64,000 nucleotides of DNA, taken from Deltaproteobacteria bacterium (GTDB lineage Bacteria > Myxococcota_A > Polyangia > Polyangiales > JADJMO01). Below the pieces are notes generated by a model. The model searched no databases. It was not told where the DNA came from and saw only the letters and a list, made by a program, of their open reading frames with translations. The stretch lies in NCBI GenBank assembly GCA_025363655.1, contig JANYDK010000073.1, positions 124,001-188,000 of the forward strand. Direction: 5' to 3'. Positions 18,532-27,490 of this stretch are shown in pieces. Positions within the stretch are counted from its first letter, which is position 1. Each line of letters begins with the position of its first letter. Both the position numbers and the translations under genes were made by a program.

Positions 18532-20579
18532 AATCCAGGGCGCGCGCGCTTTGTATCACCGCGGTATGCCTCGTCGCCGCGTGCAAGCGTTCGTCCTCCA
18601 GTGAACCTTCGCCGGCGCCGAGCACCTCGTCGAGCGCGAGCACCGGCGCGGTCGCGAGCGGCTCGGGGAGTGGCTCTGGGAGCGGGTGGAATCATGACGC
18701 CGTCTCACAGGCCTCGCCGAACCCGTCGGGCGGCAAGCCGGCGTCGGTGATGCTGACCGGCGCGGTCGACGGAGAGGCGCTGCGCAAGAAGAACCGCGAG
18801 AGGCTGTCGCGCGTCGGCAAGGTGACGCTGCTGCAAGGAGGCACGCCGTTCGAGCTCGGAAAGCGCCTCTGCGAAGACGTGGTCCCGCAGCGCCCGAAGG
18901 AGACGCCGGTCCTCCTCAAGCCGAACATCGGCGGCTTCGACTGGTTCAAAGATCCTTCGAAGGGGAGCGGCGACGACGGCGTCTACGGACGCACCACCGA
19001 TCCCGAGTTCGTCCGCGGGGTCATCCGCTGTCTGCGCGCGCGCGGGCACCAGAAGATCACCATCGCCGAAGGGTGGGGGGCGACGCACAAGGACTGGGAG
19101 CACCTGGTGAACGTCTCCGGCTATGCGGCGATGGCCCAGGAAGAGAGCGTCATGCTCGTCGCCATGGACGACGACGGCGTCTTCGACGTCGAGCTCGATC
19201 AGCCGGGAAAACCAGTGGCGATCAAGGGCATGGAGAAGACCGGCATGCCGACCTTGGTGATGCCGAAGATCCTCGCCGAGCACCTCGATCATGGCCTCTA
19301 CATCTCGCTGCCGAAGGTGAAGACGCATCGCTTCGGCGTCATCTCGATGGCCATCAAGGGGATGCAGGGCACGGTCATGATGGGCGACGGCTCGCCCGCG
19401 TTCCGGCAGAAGGCTCGCTCGCACAAAGAGCTCAACGCGCTCCTCAAGGACTCGAAAGAGAAGAAGGCGCAGCCCGATTGGCGGCTCGCCTACGTCGCTG
19501 CGCTCGAGGCCTTTTCCGAACGCATGGTCGACGTTCTCGAGATCGAAGCGCCCGACGTCGTGCTCGCCGAGGGTGCGCCAGCGATGGGGGGCGACGGCTT
19601 CCAGCGGCTCTGGCCGTCGAAAGAGAGCGTCGCCATCGGTGGTGAGAACCCGCTCGCCGTCGATCGCGTCGGAGCACAAATTCTCGGGCTTTGGAACAAC
19701 CCGTCGCTCGATCGCGAGCTCCTCGGGCACAAGACCTCGCCGCTCATCGAAGCGGCGATGAAGCGCTTCGGCGTCGATTTCGCGAGCCTCGACAAGGTAG
19801 AGGTCGTCGGTGACGGAGCGCCGCTCCTCGAGGTGACGAGGCCAGTGCACTACGTCTCGATGGCGGGTTTCGTCCTCCAGTCCGACGGCGTCCCCGCGCC
19901 GCCGATCGAGCCGCCCCCGCGAAAAAAGCCGACGCTCGTCGTGAACGATCGCAAGACGGTGCACGCCGTCTCGCTCGGCAACGAGACGATTGCGATCGAC
20001 GGCAAGGGCGACGACGCGGTGTGGAAGCGCGCCACCGAGGCCGTCTTCGACACCGACTACGCCGGAGAAGACACCGGCATCGAGACGCGCGTGAAGCTGG
20101 CGTGGTCGGGCGAATCGCTCTACGTGCTCTTCTCGCTGACGCAAGCGGGGCTCGTCGTCGACGAGAAGTACCCGGTCGCCGAAGAGCGGAAGAAGCTCTA
20201 CGAAGAAGACTGCGTCGAGCTCTTCTTCACCCCCGATCCGCAGGTGCCGAAGCACTACTACGAGATCGAGCTCGGGCCCTTCGGGCACTTCTTCGACCTC
20301 GACGTCAACCGCAAGTCGGGGAAAGAAGACCTCGACTGGACGAGTGAGCCGAAGATCGCCGCGGTGCACGACAAGAGCGCGCACACCGCCACCATCGAAG
20401 CCTCGTTCTCCGCGCCGGCAATCGTTCGCGTGCTCAAGGCAGGCGCGCGTCTTCCGCTCGGACTCTTCCGGATGGAGGGCATCGGCAAGCGCAGTTATCT
20501 CGCGTGGAGCCCGGCGCGCACGAAGAAGCCCAATTTTCACGTACCGGAAGCGTTCGGCGCGCTCATCCTCGACCCGTGA
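18528..20579 (+). CDS. DUF362 - CBM9-like fusion lipoprotein
   Basis: 683 residues from a TTG start (TTGA overlap with the binding-protein stop, 18528-18531), which places the signal KSRARALCITAVCLVAACK correctly with a lipobox VAAC. A Ser/Gly linker follows. A DUF362 domain spans about residues 65-440 (VLLKPNIGGFDWF, ITIAEGWG, GLYISLPKVKTH). The last 215 residues start with IDGKGDDAVWKRATEAVF and match the CBM9-like fold, a carbohydrate-binding domain of secreted xylanases and sensors. The role of DUF362 is not settled. Inference: an envelope-anchored partner of the sugar importer, capturing glycans. Confidence 0.82.
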   Translation: MKSRARALCITAVCLVAACKRSSSSEPSPAPSTSSSASTGAVASGSGSGSGSGWNHDAVSQASPNPSGGKPASVMLTGAVDGEALRKKNRERLSRVGKVTLLQGGTPFELGKRLCEDVVPQRPKETPVLLKPNIGGFDWFKDPSKGSGDDGVYGRTTDPEFVRGVIRCLRARGHQKITIAEGWGATHKDWEHLVNVSGYAAMAQEESVMLVAMDDDGVFDVELDQPGKPVAIKGMEKTGMPTLVMPKILAEHLDHGLYISLPKVKTHRFGVISMAIKGMQGTVMMGDGSPAFRQKARSHKELNALLKDSKEKKAQPDWRLAYVAALEAFSERMVDVLEIEAPDVVLAEGAPAMGGDGFQRLWPSKESVAIGGENPLAVDRVGAQILGLWNNPSLDRELLGHKTSPLIEAAMKRFGVDFASLDKVEVVGDGAPLLEVTRPVHYVSMAGFVLQSDGVPAPPIEPPPRKKPTLVVNDRKTVHAVSLGNETIAIDGKGDDAVWKRATEAVFDTDYAGEDTGIETRVKLAWSGESLYVLFSLTQAGLVVDEKYPVAEERKKLYEEDCVELFFTPDPQVPKHYYEIELGPFGHFFDLDVNRKSGKEDLDWTSEPKIAAVHDKSAHTATIEASFSAPAIVRVLKAGARLPLGLFRMEGIGKRSYLAWSPARTKKPNFHVPEAFGALILDP

Positions 20580-21760
20580 GCAACCAGCCCCGGCCGATCG
20601 AACAGGTCGTCGTCTCGCGCAGCGCGAAGACGTTCTCACGGCTCGCCGCAGCGATCGGCGTCTTCGCCTACGCCGCCTTCATCGGCGGCATGGTCACCGG
20701 CAGTCCGCGCGCGTTCGCCGCCTGGGCCGTCACTGCGCTCGCGGCCATCGCCTTCTCGATCGTCGCCGGCACTCGCGGCAGCACGCGCAACGGCACGCTG
20801 ACCGTCCGGGATGGCGTCGTCTACCTCGGCACGCAGCGCCTGACCGAGACCCGCCTCTTGCGAAAACCCGGGCTCCTGGTCACCGAGCGCGGCGCATTTC
20901 TCACGCTCGAAGAGAGCACCGTCGGGCGCACGCAGTACAATTTCTCCTTTCCCACGCGAGGCGCCGCGCTCGAGGCGATGGCAATGCTCGGCGTCGATGT
21001 CGCTTCGGTAACGACCGAGCACCGGGTGGCGACCCCATGGGCGGCGCCCGTCTGGGCCGTCCTTCTCAGCACCGTCTGGTTCGCGACGCACTTCCAAAAG
21101 CCGCTCCTCATCCTCGGCATCGTGCCCTTGGTGCTCTACGCGTTCTTGTCGGCGCGCGTCGTCGTCGGGGCCGATGGTGTCGTCGTCAAGTGGCTGTGGA
21201 CGCGCAAGCGCTACCGGCTCTCCGACATCGCGCGCTTCGACGTCGGCCCCAAAGGCGTCTTCCTCTTCCTCCACGATCGCCGCACCATCGATCTCCGCAT
21301 CCGACGCGATTCGGGCAACGTCGAGAAGCGGCGCCTCGCCGAGCGCATCTACGAAGCGATGGAGGCGGCGCACGGACGAAAGCCCTTCGACGAGTCGCTC
21401 CTCGTGCGCGGAGAGCGCGCGCTCGGCGATTGGATTCGCGGACTGCGTGACTTGGTCGTGCGCGAAGAGACGTTTCGTCAGGCCGGCGTACGCGCTGCCG
21501 ATTTGATCGAGGTCGCCCTCGACGGTCGTCGTCCCGAGCTCGAACGGGCCGCCGCCGCCGCTGCCGTCGCTACGCATCTCGACGATGACGAACGCGCGCG
21601 CATCCGCATCGCTGCCGAAACGACCGTGTCCCCAGCCCTTCGCGTGGCCCTCACCTCAGCGGCCGATGACGACGAGACCGAGCTGGAAAGGGCCCTCGGC
21701 GAGCTGGAAAAAGAGCGAATGCAGCCGCAGCCGCTGCGCGCGTCGATCGGCGAGAGCTGA
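20576..21760 (+). CDS. Membrane protein, unknown function
   Basis: 394 residues. The GTG at 20576 overlaps the stop of the DUF362-CBM9 gene (GTGA), so it belongs to the same operon. Two hydrophobic pairs lie near residues 20-65 (LAAAIGVFAYAAFIGG and AWAVTALAAIAFSIVAG) and 160-190. The rest is soluble, with a PH-like region around VGADGVVVKWLWTRKRYRLSDIARFDVG. A helical, charged tail ends the protein. No family was recognised. Convergent with the GH31 gene, 13 bases apart. Confidence 0.7.
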   Translation: MSNQPRPIEQVVVSRSAKTFSRLAAAIGVFAYAAFIGGMVTGSPRAFAAWAVTALAAIAFSIVAGTRGSTRNGTLTVRDGVVYLGTQRLTETRLLRKPGLLVTERGAFLTLEESTVGRTQYNFSFPTRGAALEAMAMLGVDVASVTTEHRVATPWAAPVWAVLLSTVWFATHFQKPLLILGIVPLVLYAFLSARVVVGADGVVVKWLWTRKRYRLSDIARFDVGPKGVFLFLHDRRTIDLRIRRDSGNVEKRRLAERIYEAMEAAHGRKPFDESLLVRGERALGDWIRGLRDLVVREETFRQAGVRAADLIEVALDGRRPELERAAAAAAVATHLDDDERARIRIAAETTVSPALRVALTSAADDDETELERALGELEKERMQPQPLRASIGES

Positions 21761-21773
21761 GACTCGGCTCACG

Positions 21774-24425
21774 TCAACCAGGCAACACGGCCACGTCCCA
21801 ACGGAAGCGCGTCGTGGTCGGCGCACGTTCGGCGCGTAGCAGGAGCTGTCCCGCATTCAACGTCGTGCTCGTCACCTTGCCCGTCGTCAGTCGCACGCGC
21901 TTCACCCCGCCGGGCAAGTCGTCGATGCGGCCGCAGTTGGTGCAGGTCGCGAGCGTCGCCTCGTCGGGCGCGAGCGTGAACCCCGCGGGGAGCGCCACAG
22001 CGCCCGACTTGAGCTGCACGTAGAAGTTGGTGCCATCGACGAGACGCGCCGTTCCGGTGCCGGCGGTGCCGCTCTCGTCGGCCGAGAGATCAATCGCCGC
22101 CCGCACGTCGAGGATTCCGGCGACGTCCTCGGCGCTCACCACCGCGTCGCTCTCGTCGTGCGCCAGCGTCTCCACGCTCGGATCGAGCATCGCGACGATG
22201 CCGCCCGAGCGCAGATAGATGGGAATGACGTCGAGCGGCGCATCGCCCGTCACTTCGACGCCGCCTTTGATCGCTGCGCCCGTCCAGAAATCGAACCACG
22301 TCCCCGGCGGGAGCCACGCCTTGCGCGTGCGATCTCCGCGATGCACGACCGGCGTCACGTAGAGCGACGGGCCGAACCAGTAGTCGACGGTGCTCGCGAG
22401 CGCGCCCGGCTCCTTCGGGTGCATCAGCATCGGATGCCGAATCACCGGCAAACCAAGCTCTTCCGCCTCTTTGCCGGTGGCGACGATGTACGGATTGAGA
22501 CGGGTGTGGAGCAACGCATAACGTGCATATACATCTGTGGTCTCGGCGTCGGACCAGAGCGTCCACTTCGCCGGCGCCGACGCGGCCTTCTGCGCGCACG
22601 CGTTCTCGTCGTGCATGTCGGAGGAGAGCGCGCCGAACTCGGCCCAGCGGAGGTAGACCTCCTTGTCGGCGACGTCGACGAAGCAGGTGTAGCCGCTGAT
22701 GTCGCTCCCCCAAAATGGAATGCCGGAGATGCCGGCATTGATGCCAGCGCGTACGTTGGCGGGAAGCCCGCGCGCCTCGTCGAAGCTCGACGTCGGATCG
22801 CCCGACCAGACGATCGGCACCGTCGCCTGCGTGCCGGTGTAGCCGCTGCGCGCGAAGAACATGAAGTCGTCGCCGCGCACCTTGCGCAAGTAGTCGTACG
22901 ACGCGTGTTGGTAGACGACGGGAAACGCGTTGTGCATCTCCCAGCCGGTGCGCCCGTCGTACATCTTCGCTTGCTGCGGGAGATACTCGCCGAAGTCGAG
23001 CATCCAACCGTCGTAGCCGAGGGCGAGGGCTTGTCCCTGCAGCGACTGGAACCACTCGACGGCGTCGGGCTTGGTGAGGTCGATGGTGGCGACCGTCTGT
23101 CCGCCGGCCGAGACCATGAAGGTGTCGAACTCGCCGCCGACGCCGCCCTCGGTGGCCTTGGGGTCGAGCTGCACGAAGAGGTCGTGCATGCGCCCGTAGT
23201 CGACGAGCGGCTTGGCCTTCGGATCGGTGAGCGAGACGTACGTGTTGAAGTAACCAATCGCCTTGAAACCAGCCTTGTGCACGCGATCGGTCCAGTCGGC
23301 GAGGAACGCCTGCCGTTCGGCCGAGCTGTTGGTCGGAAGAAAGTGCGTGGCGTCGTCGAGGCCCGTCGTCGGCACGTGATGGCGACGGAGCGAGAGGTCC
23401 TCCTCGGTCCCTTCGTCCTTCGGCAGGATCGCTCCGTGATCGACGCGTCGCCGAGGTCCGAAGACCCACGGCGCAGGCAGATGCGCTCGCCCGGTCAGCG
23501 CGGTGAAGTGCCCCAGCGTCTGCTTCGGATCGTCGTGCACCAGGACGCGCAAGTGCAAGGCAGGCTCTTCGGCGTAGATGCGGCTCGCCTTCGCGCCTGA
23601 TGCGCCGAAGACGAAGCCAGTGCGATAGGACGTCTCTTGCCAGAGCCCGTAGCCCTTGCTCGAGATGTAGAAGGGAATCGGCACGTGGGTCATCCCGATG
23701 CCGTTGGGGCCGGGATTGTCGTGCCCTGGTTCATGTCCCTCTCCGCCGCCGACGCCGCCTTCTTCGGTCCAACACTCGTAGTGCTGGCCTCGGTGATCGA
23801 CCGTGCCGAAGCGCTCGCCGAGCCCGAAGAAGTGCTCGTCGTCGGGGAGCGCGAAGGAGATGCCCATCTCGTTGATCGGCTCGTCCGGTCCCGCGTGCGC
23901 GCCCTCGACGTGGGCATCGATGCGCACGGCAGCGCCTTCGATGCCGATCTCGACGAGGTAGCTGGGCTTGTCGTCTGTCGGATCGAAGAGCACGAGCGAG
24001 GCATGCAGCGAAGTCGCCTCGGTCACCGCCTCGACCGCGAGCGCGTGATGCCACGGCGAATCGGTGGCGCTGGTGTGATCCCAGCCCTCGATGATCGCGC
24101 TGTTGAAGAGCGTCTCGCGGTGCGTCGCGCCGAGCGCGCCATAGGCATGGGTCGCGTCGGGATCGCTCAGGGCCGCTGTTTTCTCGTCCAAAAGCGTATC
24201 GAGCACCACCTCGTCGCGCGCGTTCTTGACGTGGAGCGCGAAGACGTCGAGATCGATCTGCACGCGCGCTTCTCCGACGCCGAGGGTGATCGGCGGCCTG
24301 GTCGGCAGGCGCGTACGCGGCGGCGTCCCCGCCTTCAGCGGCGAAGGATTGCTGTCGCTGCCACACGACGGTTGCGAGGACGCGAGTAGGACGAAGACAC
24401 CAAGAGGAGCGAGCGCACGGCGCAT
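21774..24425 (-). CDS. Glycoside hydrolase family 31 lipoprotein (alpha-glucosidase/xylosidase type)
   Basis: 883 residues. The N-terminus MRRALAPLGVFVLLASSQPSCG is a lipoprotein signal. Family GH31 retains the anomeric configuration and cleaves terminal alpha-glucosides or alpha-xylosides. The nucleophile motif DGWMLDFGEYLP is near residue 470 and the acid/base region RSGYTGTQATVPIVWSGD near 530. IPFWGSDISGY, another family signature, follows. The N-terminal beta domain contains GLGERFGTVDHRG. Substrate specificity cannot be decided by eye. It follows the lrgAB genes by 53 bases on the same strand and may be transcribed with them. It is anchored in the envelope, where it could feed the ABC importer opposite. 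Confidence 0.9.
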   Translation of the reverse strand: MRRALAPLGVFVLLASSQPSCGSDSNPSPLKAGTPPRTRLPTRPPITLGVGEARVQIDLDVFALHVKNARDEVVLDTLLDEKTAALSDPDATHAYGALGATHRETLFNSAIIEGWDHTSATDSPWHHALAVEAVTEATSLHASLVLFDPTDDKPSYLVEIGIEGAAVRIDAHVEGAHAGPDEPINEMGISFALPDDEHFFGLGERFGTVDHRGQHYECWTEEGGVGGGEGHEPGHDNPGPNGIGMTHVPIPFYISSKGYGLWQETSYRTGFVFGASGAKASRIYAEEPALHLRVLVHDDPKQTLGHFTALTGRAHLPAPWVFGPRRRVDHGAILPKDEGTEEDLSLRRHHVPTTGLDDATHFLPTNSSAERQAFLADWTDRVHKAGFKAIGYFNTYVSLTDPKAKPLVDYGRMHDLFVQLDPKATEGGVGGEFDTFMVSAGGQTVATIDLTKPDAVEWFQSLQGQALALGYDGWMLDFGEYLPQQAKMYDGRTGWEMHNAFPVVYQHASYDYLRKVRGDDFMFFARSGYTGTQATVPIVWSGDPTSSFDEARGLPANVRAGINAGISGIPFWGSDISGYTCFVDVADKEVYLRWAEFGALSSDMHDENACAQKAASAPAKWTLWSDAETTDVYARYALLHTRLNPYIVATGKEAEELGLPVIRHPMLMHPKEPGALASTVDYWFGPSLYVTPVVHRGDRTRKAWLPPGTWFDFWTGAAIKGGVEVTGDAPLDVIPIYLRSGGIVAMLDPSVETLAHDESDAVVSAEDVAGILDVRAAIDLSADESGTAGTGTARLVDGTNFYVQLKSGAVALPAGFTLAPDEATLATCTNCGRIDDLPGGVKRVRLTTGKVTSTTLNAGQLLLRAERAPTTTRFRWDVAVLPG

Positions 24426-24478
24426 CGATCGAGGCTACACCTCCCCCGACGCGCAGCGGAATCCTCGGAGCGGAATCC

Positions 24479-25204
24479 TCATGACGGAATCCATGGCGCG
24501 ATGAGCCCGGTGAGGACGCCCGCGAGCACCATCGCCACGCTGGAGAATGCGCCCGTGGTCTTGCTCTCTTCCAAGGCCGCTGCGGTGCCGACGCCGTGCG
24601 CCGAGGTGCCGAGCGCGAGGCCACGGGCGAGCTCGCTCTTGACGCCGAAGAGCGTGAGCAGCGCCGGACCGACGAGCATGCCGAGGACGCCGGTGAGCAC
24701 CACCACCGCCGCGGTGATCGACGGGATACCTCCGAGCCGCGCGGCGATCGGCATCGCGATCGGCGTCGTCACCGACTTGGGAACCAACGAGCGCAAGAGC
24801 ACGTCGGGCACCTTCAGCGACAGGCAAAGCCCTACGACGACTCCCATCGAGACGAGCGCGCCGGTGCCCACCGAGAGGAGGATCGCTCGTAAATTACGGC
24901 CGATTCGCGCGCGCTCTCGGTACACCGGCACCGCCAAGGCGGCCGTCGCGGGACCGAGCCAGAAGGAGAGGAAGCCGGCGCCTTCTTCGTACGTGGCGAC
25001 GTCGCCGTGGAAGACGCCGAAGACCGAGAGCGCGAGGAGCACGAGCGCGCCGGTGACGACGATCGGCAAGGTCAGCGCCACCGCCACGCGTCGAATGGAG
25101 CCAGGCGCCTTGGCAGCGCGCGCCGCGAGCACCCGCGCGCCGACGTAGAGCACGACGGTACCGAGGCTGGCGATGCCGACCGTTTCGGCGTTCACGGTCG
25201 TCAC
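24479..25204 (-). CDS. lrgB: LrgB/CidB family membrane protein
   Basis: 241 residues, about six or seven hydrophobic segments. Family known from Gram-positive cell-lysis control (CidAB/LrgAB) and from plant plastid glycolate/glycerate transport (PLGG1, a fused LrgA-LrgB). Signature stretch: PKSVTTPIAMPIAARLGGIPSITA (about residues 140-163, with the conserved PKS and GG) and ALGTSAHGVGTAAALEE (about 195-211). The GTG at 25204 overlaps the lrgA stop by four bases. In this neighbourhood a transport role is as plausible as murein-hydrolase control. Confidence 0.9.
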   Translation of the reverse strand: MTTVNAETVGIASLGTVVLYVGARVLAARAAKAPGSIRRVAVALTLPIVVTGALVLLALSVFGVFHGDVATYEEGAGFLSFWLGPATAALAVPVYRERARIGRNLRAILLSVGTGALVSMGVVVGLCLSLKVPDVLLRSLVPKSVTTPIAMPIAARLGGIPSITAAVVVLTGVLGMLVGPALLTLFGVKSELARGLALGTSAHGVGTAAALEESKTTGAFSSVAMVLAGVLTGLIAPWIPS

Positions 25205-25587
25205 GGCTCTTCCTTCGGCGCGTTCCCGAGCAGTCGCTCGGCGACCGCGCCGGTGACGAGGAGGACGACGATCGTCGAAACGATCAAGATCAGCGCGACG
25301 TCCCCGAGGTGTGTCTTCACGAGCGGCGCGTACCGCACCACGGCCACCGCTGCGGGGACGAAGAGGAGCGAGAGATGCCGGAGCAGGAGGTCGGCCGCCG
25401 CTTCGATCGACTCGCTGACGATCGCCGGCAAGAAGCGCAAGACGCGCGTCCACAAGATCGCGAGCAAGACGAAGAGCGCCACCAGGTTTCCCGGCAGCGG
25501 CAGATGAATCGCACGAACCGCCGCCGCGACCCCGACGTAGAGCCCCGCCAGGAGCGCGAGCCCGAGCGCGAGACGGGTGAGCTTCAC
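25201..25587 (-). CDS. lrgA: LrgA/CidA family membrane protein
   Basis: 128 residues, four hydrophobic segments, the size of the holin-like LrgA/CidA family. The stretch IHLPLPGNLVALFVLLAIL carries the conserved LPxPG motif. The family acts in the cytoplasmic membrane with LrgB. The ATG at 25587 overlaps the stop of the PhyH-like gene by four bases, and its own stop overlaps the lrgB start, so the three are probably translated as a unit. That arrangement with metabolic enzymes is unusual. Confidence 0.88.
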   Translation of the reverse strand: MKLTRLALGLALLAGLYVGVAAAVRAIHLPLPGNLVALFVLLAILWTRVLRFLPAIVSESIEAAADLLLRHLSLLFVPAAVAVVRYAPLVKTHLGDVALILIVSTIVVLLVTGAVAERLLGNAPKEEP

Positions 25588-26402
25588 GTTGCCTCGTCAC
25601 GATCGCGAAACACATGGAAAAACGAGCGTGGCGCGCGTTTCTTGCGCAGGCAACGCGTCGCCCCGGTCATGTAGCAGACGGTCATCGCCCGTCGCGTGCG
25701 ACCCGTCGTGTTGTGACCCGAGCGATGCCAGACGTGGTTGTGGATGAGGATCGCCTCGCCTGCCCGCGCCGGCATCGACACCACGTCTTTCTCACCGACG
25801 CCACGCTCGGTGAAGACGTTCGCCGGCACGACCCCACCGAGCGGCGTCGCGAGTCCGGCGAGGTGCGTGCGCGGCATGAATTCGACGCACCCGGCGTCGA
25901 ACGGCGCATCGTCGAGCGCGGTCCAAATTTGGAGGAATGGCGCGCGATCGACCCCCCAGAACGTGCCGCCGTCTTGATGGAACGGTTGGAAGGTGCCGCC
26001 GCCCGCGCCCTTGGTGAAGAGCACGGCGCGATAGATGACCACGTCCCCTTCGATGAGCGCGCGCGCGACGCGGCGAAACACCGGGTTGTCGATGAAGTCG
26101 CGAAAGAGCGGCTCGTGTTCCAGCTTCTCGACCTTGCGGTAGTCGAGCGACGGACCGACGTACCCCTGACCGAGGACGAGATCGTCGTAGCGCCCGCTCG
26201 GCGCATCGTGCTGGAAGAAGAGCGCGTCGAGGATCGACTGCGGCACGAGGCCGAGCATGACGTCGTCGGCGCGCGCGCGCAGAGCCTCGAGACCCTGCCG
26301 CGAGAGCACCGGACCCATCGCGGCGAAACCTTCGGTGCGAAATCGCTCGAGCACGTCGCCGAGCGGACGCGTCAGCGCATCTTCGAGGACCAGCTCGTTC
26401 AT
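25584..26402 (-). CDS. Phytanoyl-CoA dioxygenase family protein
   Basis: 272 residues. Predicted Fe(II)/2-oxoglutarate-dependent oxygenase. The HxD metal motif is in QPFHQDGGTFWG (about residue 140). The distal His is in HNHVWHRSGHNTTGRTRRAMTVCYM (about 225), followed by the Arg that binds 2-oxoglutarate. The start at 26402 overlaps the stop of the aldo/keto reductase gene (ATGA, 26399-26402). Members act on fatty acyl chains, antibiotics or small metabolites. The substrate is not determined. Confidence 0.87.
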   Translation of the reverse strand: MNELVLEDALTRPLGDVLERFRTEGFAAMGPVLSRQGLEALRARADDVMLGLVPQSILDALFFQHDAPSGRYDDLVLGQGYVGPSLDYRKVEKLEHEPLFRDFIDNPVFRRVARALIEGDVVIYRAVLFTKGAGGGTFQPFHQDGGTFWGVDRAPFLQIWTALDDAPFDAGCVEFMPRTHLAGLATPLGGVVPANVFTERGVGEKDVVSMPARAGEAILIHNHVWHRSGHNTTGRTRRAMTVCYMTGATRCLRKKRAPRSFFHVFRDRDEAT

Positions 26403-27415
26403 CGGGCGTAGCGCGCGTCGGAGCCGAGAAAACCAGTGTGAATCGCGTCGATTGCCTTCTTCACGGCGGCGTCGAGCGGCTTCTCGACGGCGTCGAAGGC
26501 AGCGTCGAGGTGCGCCGTGCTCCCCGGCCCGAGGAGGAGCGAGTCGATCCCTTCGCGCGAGGCGAGCCACGCGTACGAGAGCTCGACCAGCGTCAGCCCG
26601 TGCTCACGCGCGACCGTTCGATACGCATCGACGAGCTCGAAGAGCCGCGCCGACCAATAGCGCCGCTGGTACATCCCATTGCCGTCGAACCGCGAGCCTT
26701 TGGGGATGTCCTCTTTGCGCGCGGGCTTCTCGTTCGTCACACCCGTCTCGGGCACGTGATGCCCGACGAGGAGCCCGCCGGCGAGCGCGTTGTAGACGGT
26801 GGTGTGGATGGGGTGCGCGCGGGTGAAGGCGAGGTACTCGACCTCGATCTGACGAATCAGCAAGTTGTAGATGACCTGCGAGACCACCGGCCGCGGCACC
26901 CCGAGCACGTCGCATCGCCCGTGAATTTCCAGGATTTGCCACGAGGCGAAGTTGGAGATGCCCCAGCGCGCGATCTTCTTCTGCGCGATCAGCTCGCCCA
27001 TCGCGACGACCGTCTCGTCGATCGGCGTCGCCTTGTCGGGCGCGTGCGCGTAGTAGAGGTCGACCGTCTCGAGGCCGAGCCGCGAGAGGCTCTCGTCGAC
27101 CGCGGCGTGCACGCGGGCTCGCGAGAGACCCTCCGGTTTGCCTTTATTTCCAGGTAATCGTGCGAGCCCGACCTTGGTCGCGACGTGCACCGGATGCTGC
27201 GGCTTGGCGTCGCGGAGGGCCTCGCCGAGGATGCGCTCGGACGCGCCATCATCGTAGACGTTGGCGGTGTCGAAGAGGCGCACGCCCCGTTCGAGCGCCC
27301 GCGCCACCATCGCCTTCGCCTCGGACGCCGGCGTTCGCGCGCCGAAATTCATCGTCCCGAGGACGAGCGCCGGCGGGGACGAGGAAGATCGGGGCTCGAA
27401 CAGGGGTGAAGTCAC
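26399..27415 (-). CDS. Aldo/keto reductase
   Basis: 338 residues from GTG 27415. Predicted NADPH-dependent reductase of the AKR superfamily. Active-site elements: strand LVLGTMNFG near residue 17, Asp/Tyr in FDTANVYDDGASE (about 45), Lys in VATKVGLAR, and His in DLYYAHAPDKATP. The later regions RWGISNF and LVELSYAWLASREG fit the family. An upstream in-frame start exists but overlaps the divergent SDR promoter, and the chosen GTG gives the usual N-terminus. No ribosome site is obvious, so the start is uncertain. First gene of the AKR-PhyH-lrgA-lrgB run. Confidence 0.85.
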   Translation of the reverse strand: MTSPLFEPRSSSSPPALVLGTMNFGARTPASEAKAMVARALERGVRLFDTANVYDDGASERILGEALRDAKPQHPVHVATKVGLARLPGNKGKPEGLSRARVHAAVDESLSRLGLETVDLYYAHAPDKATPIDETVVAMGELIAQKKIARWGISNFASWQILEIHGRCDVLGVPRPVVSQVIYNLLIRQIEVEYLAFTRAHPIHTTVYNALAGGLLVGHHVPETGVTNEKPARKEDIPKGSRFDGNGMYQRRYWSARLFELVDAYRTVAREHGLTLVELSYAWLASREGIDSLLLGPGSTAHLDAAFDAVEKPLDAAVKKAIDAIHTGFLGSDARYAR

Positions 27416-27490
27416 GGGCCCGGGAGGATAGTACGGCCTCGCGATCTTTGCTTCCTTGGCACGGCCTGCTGCATCGTAGGATTCACCACC

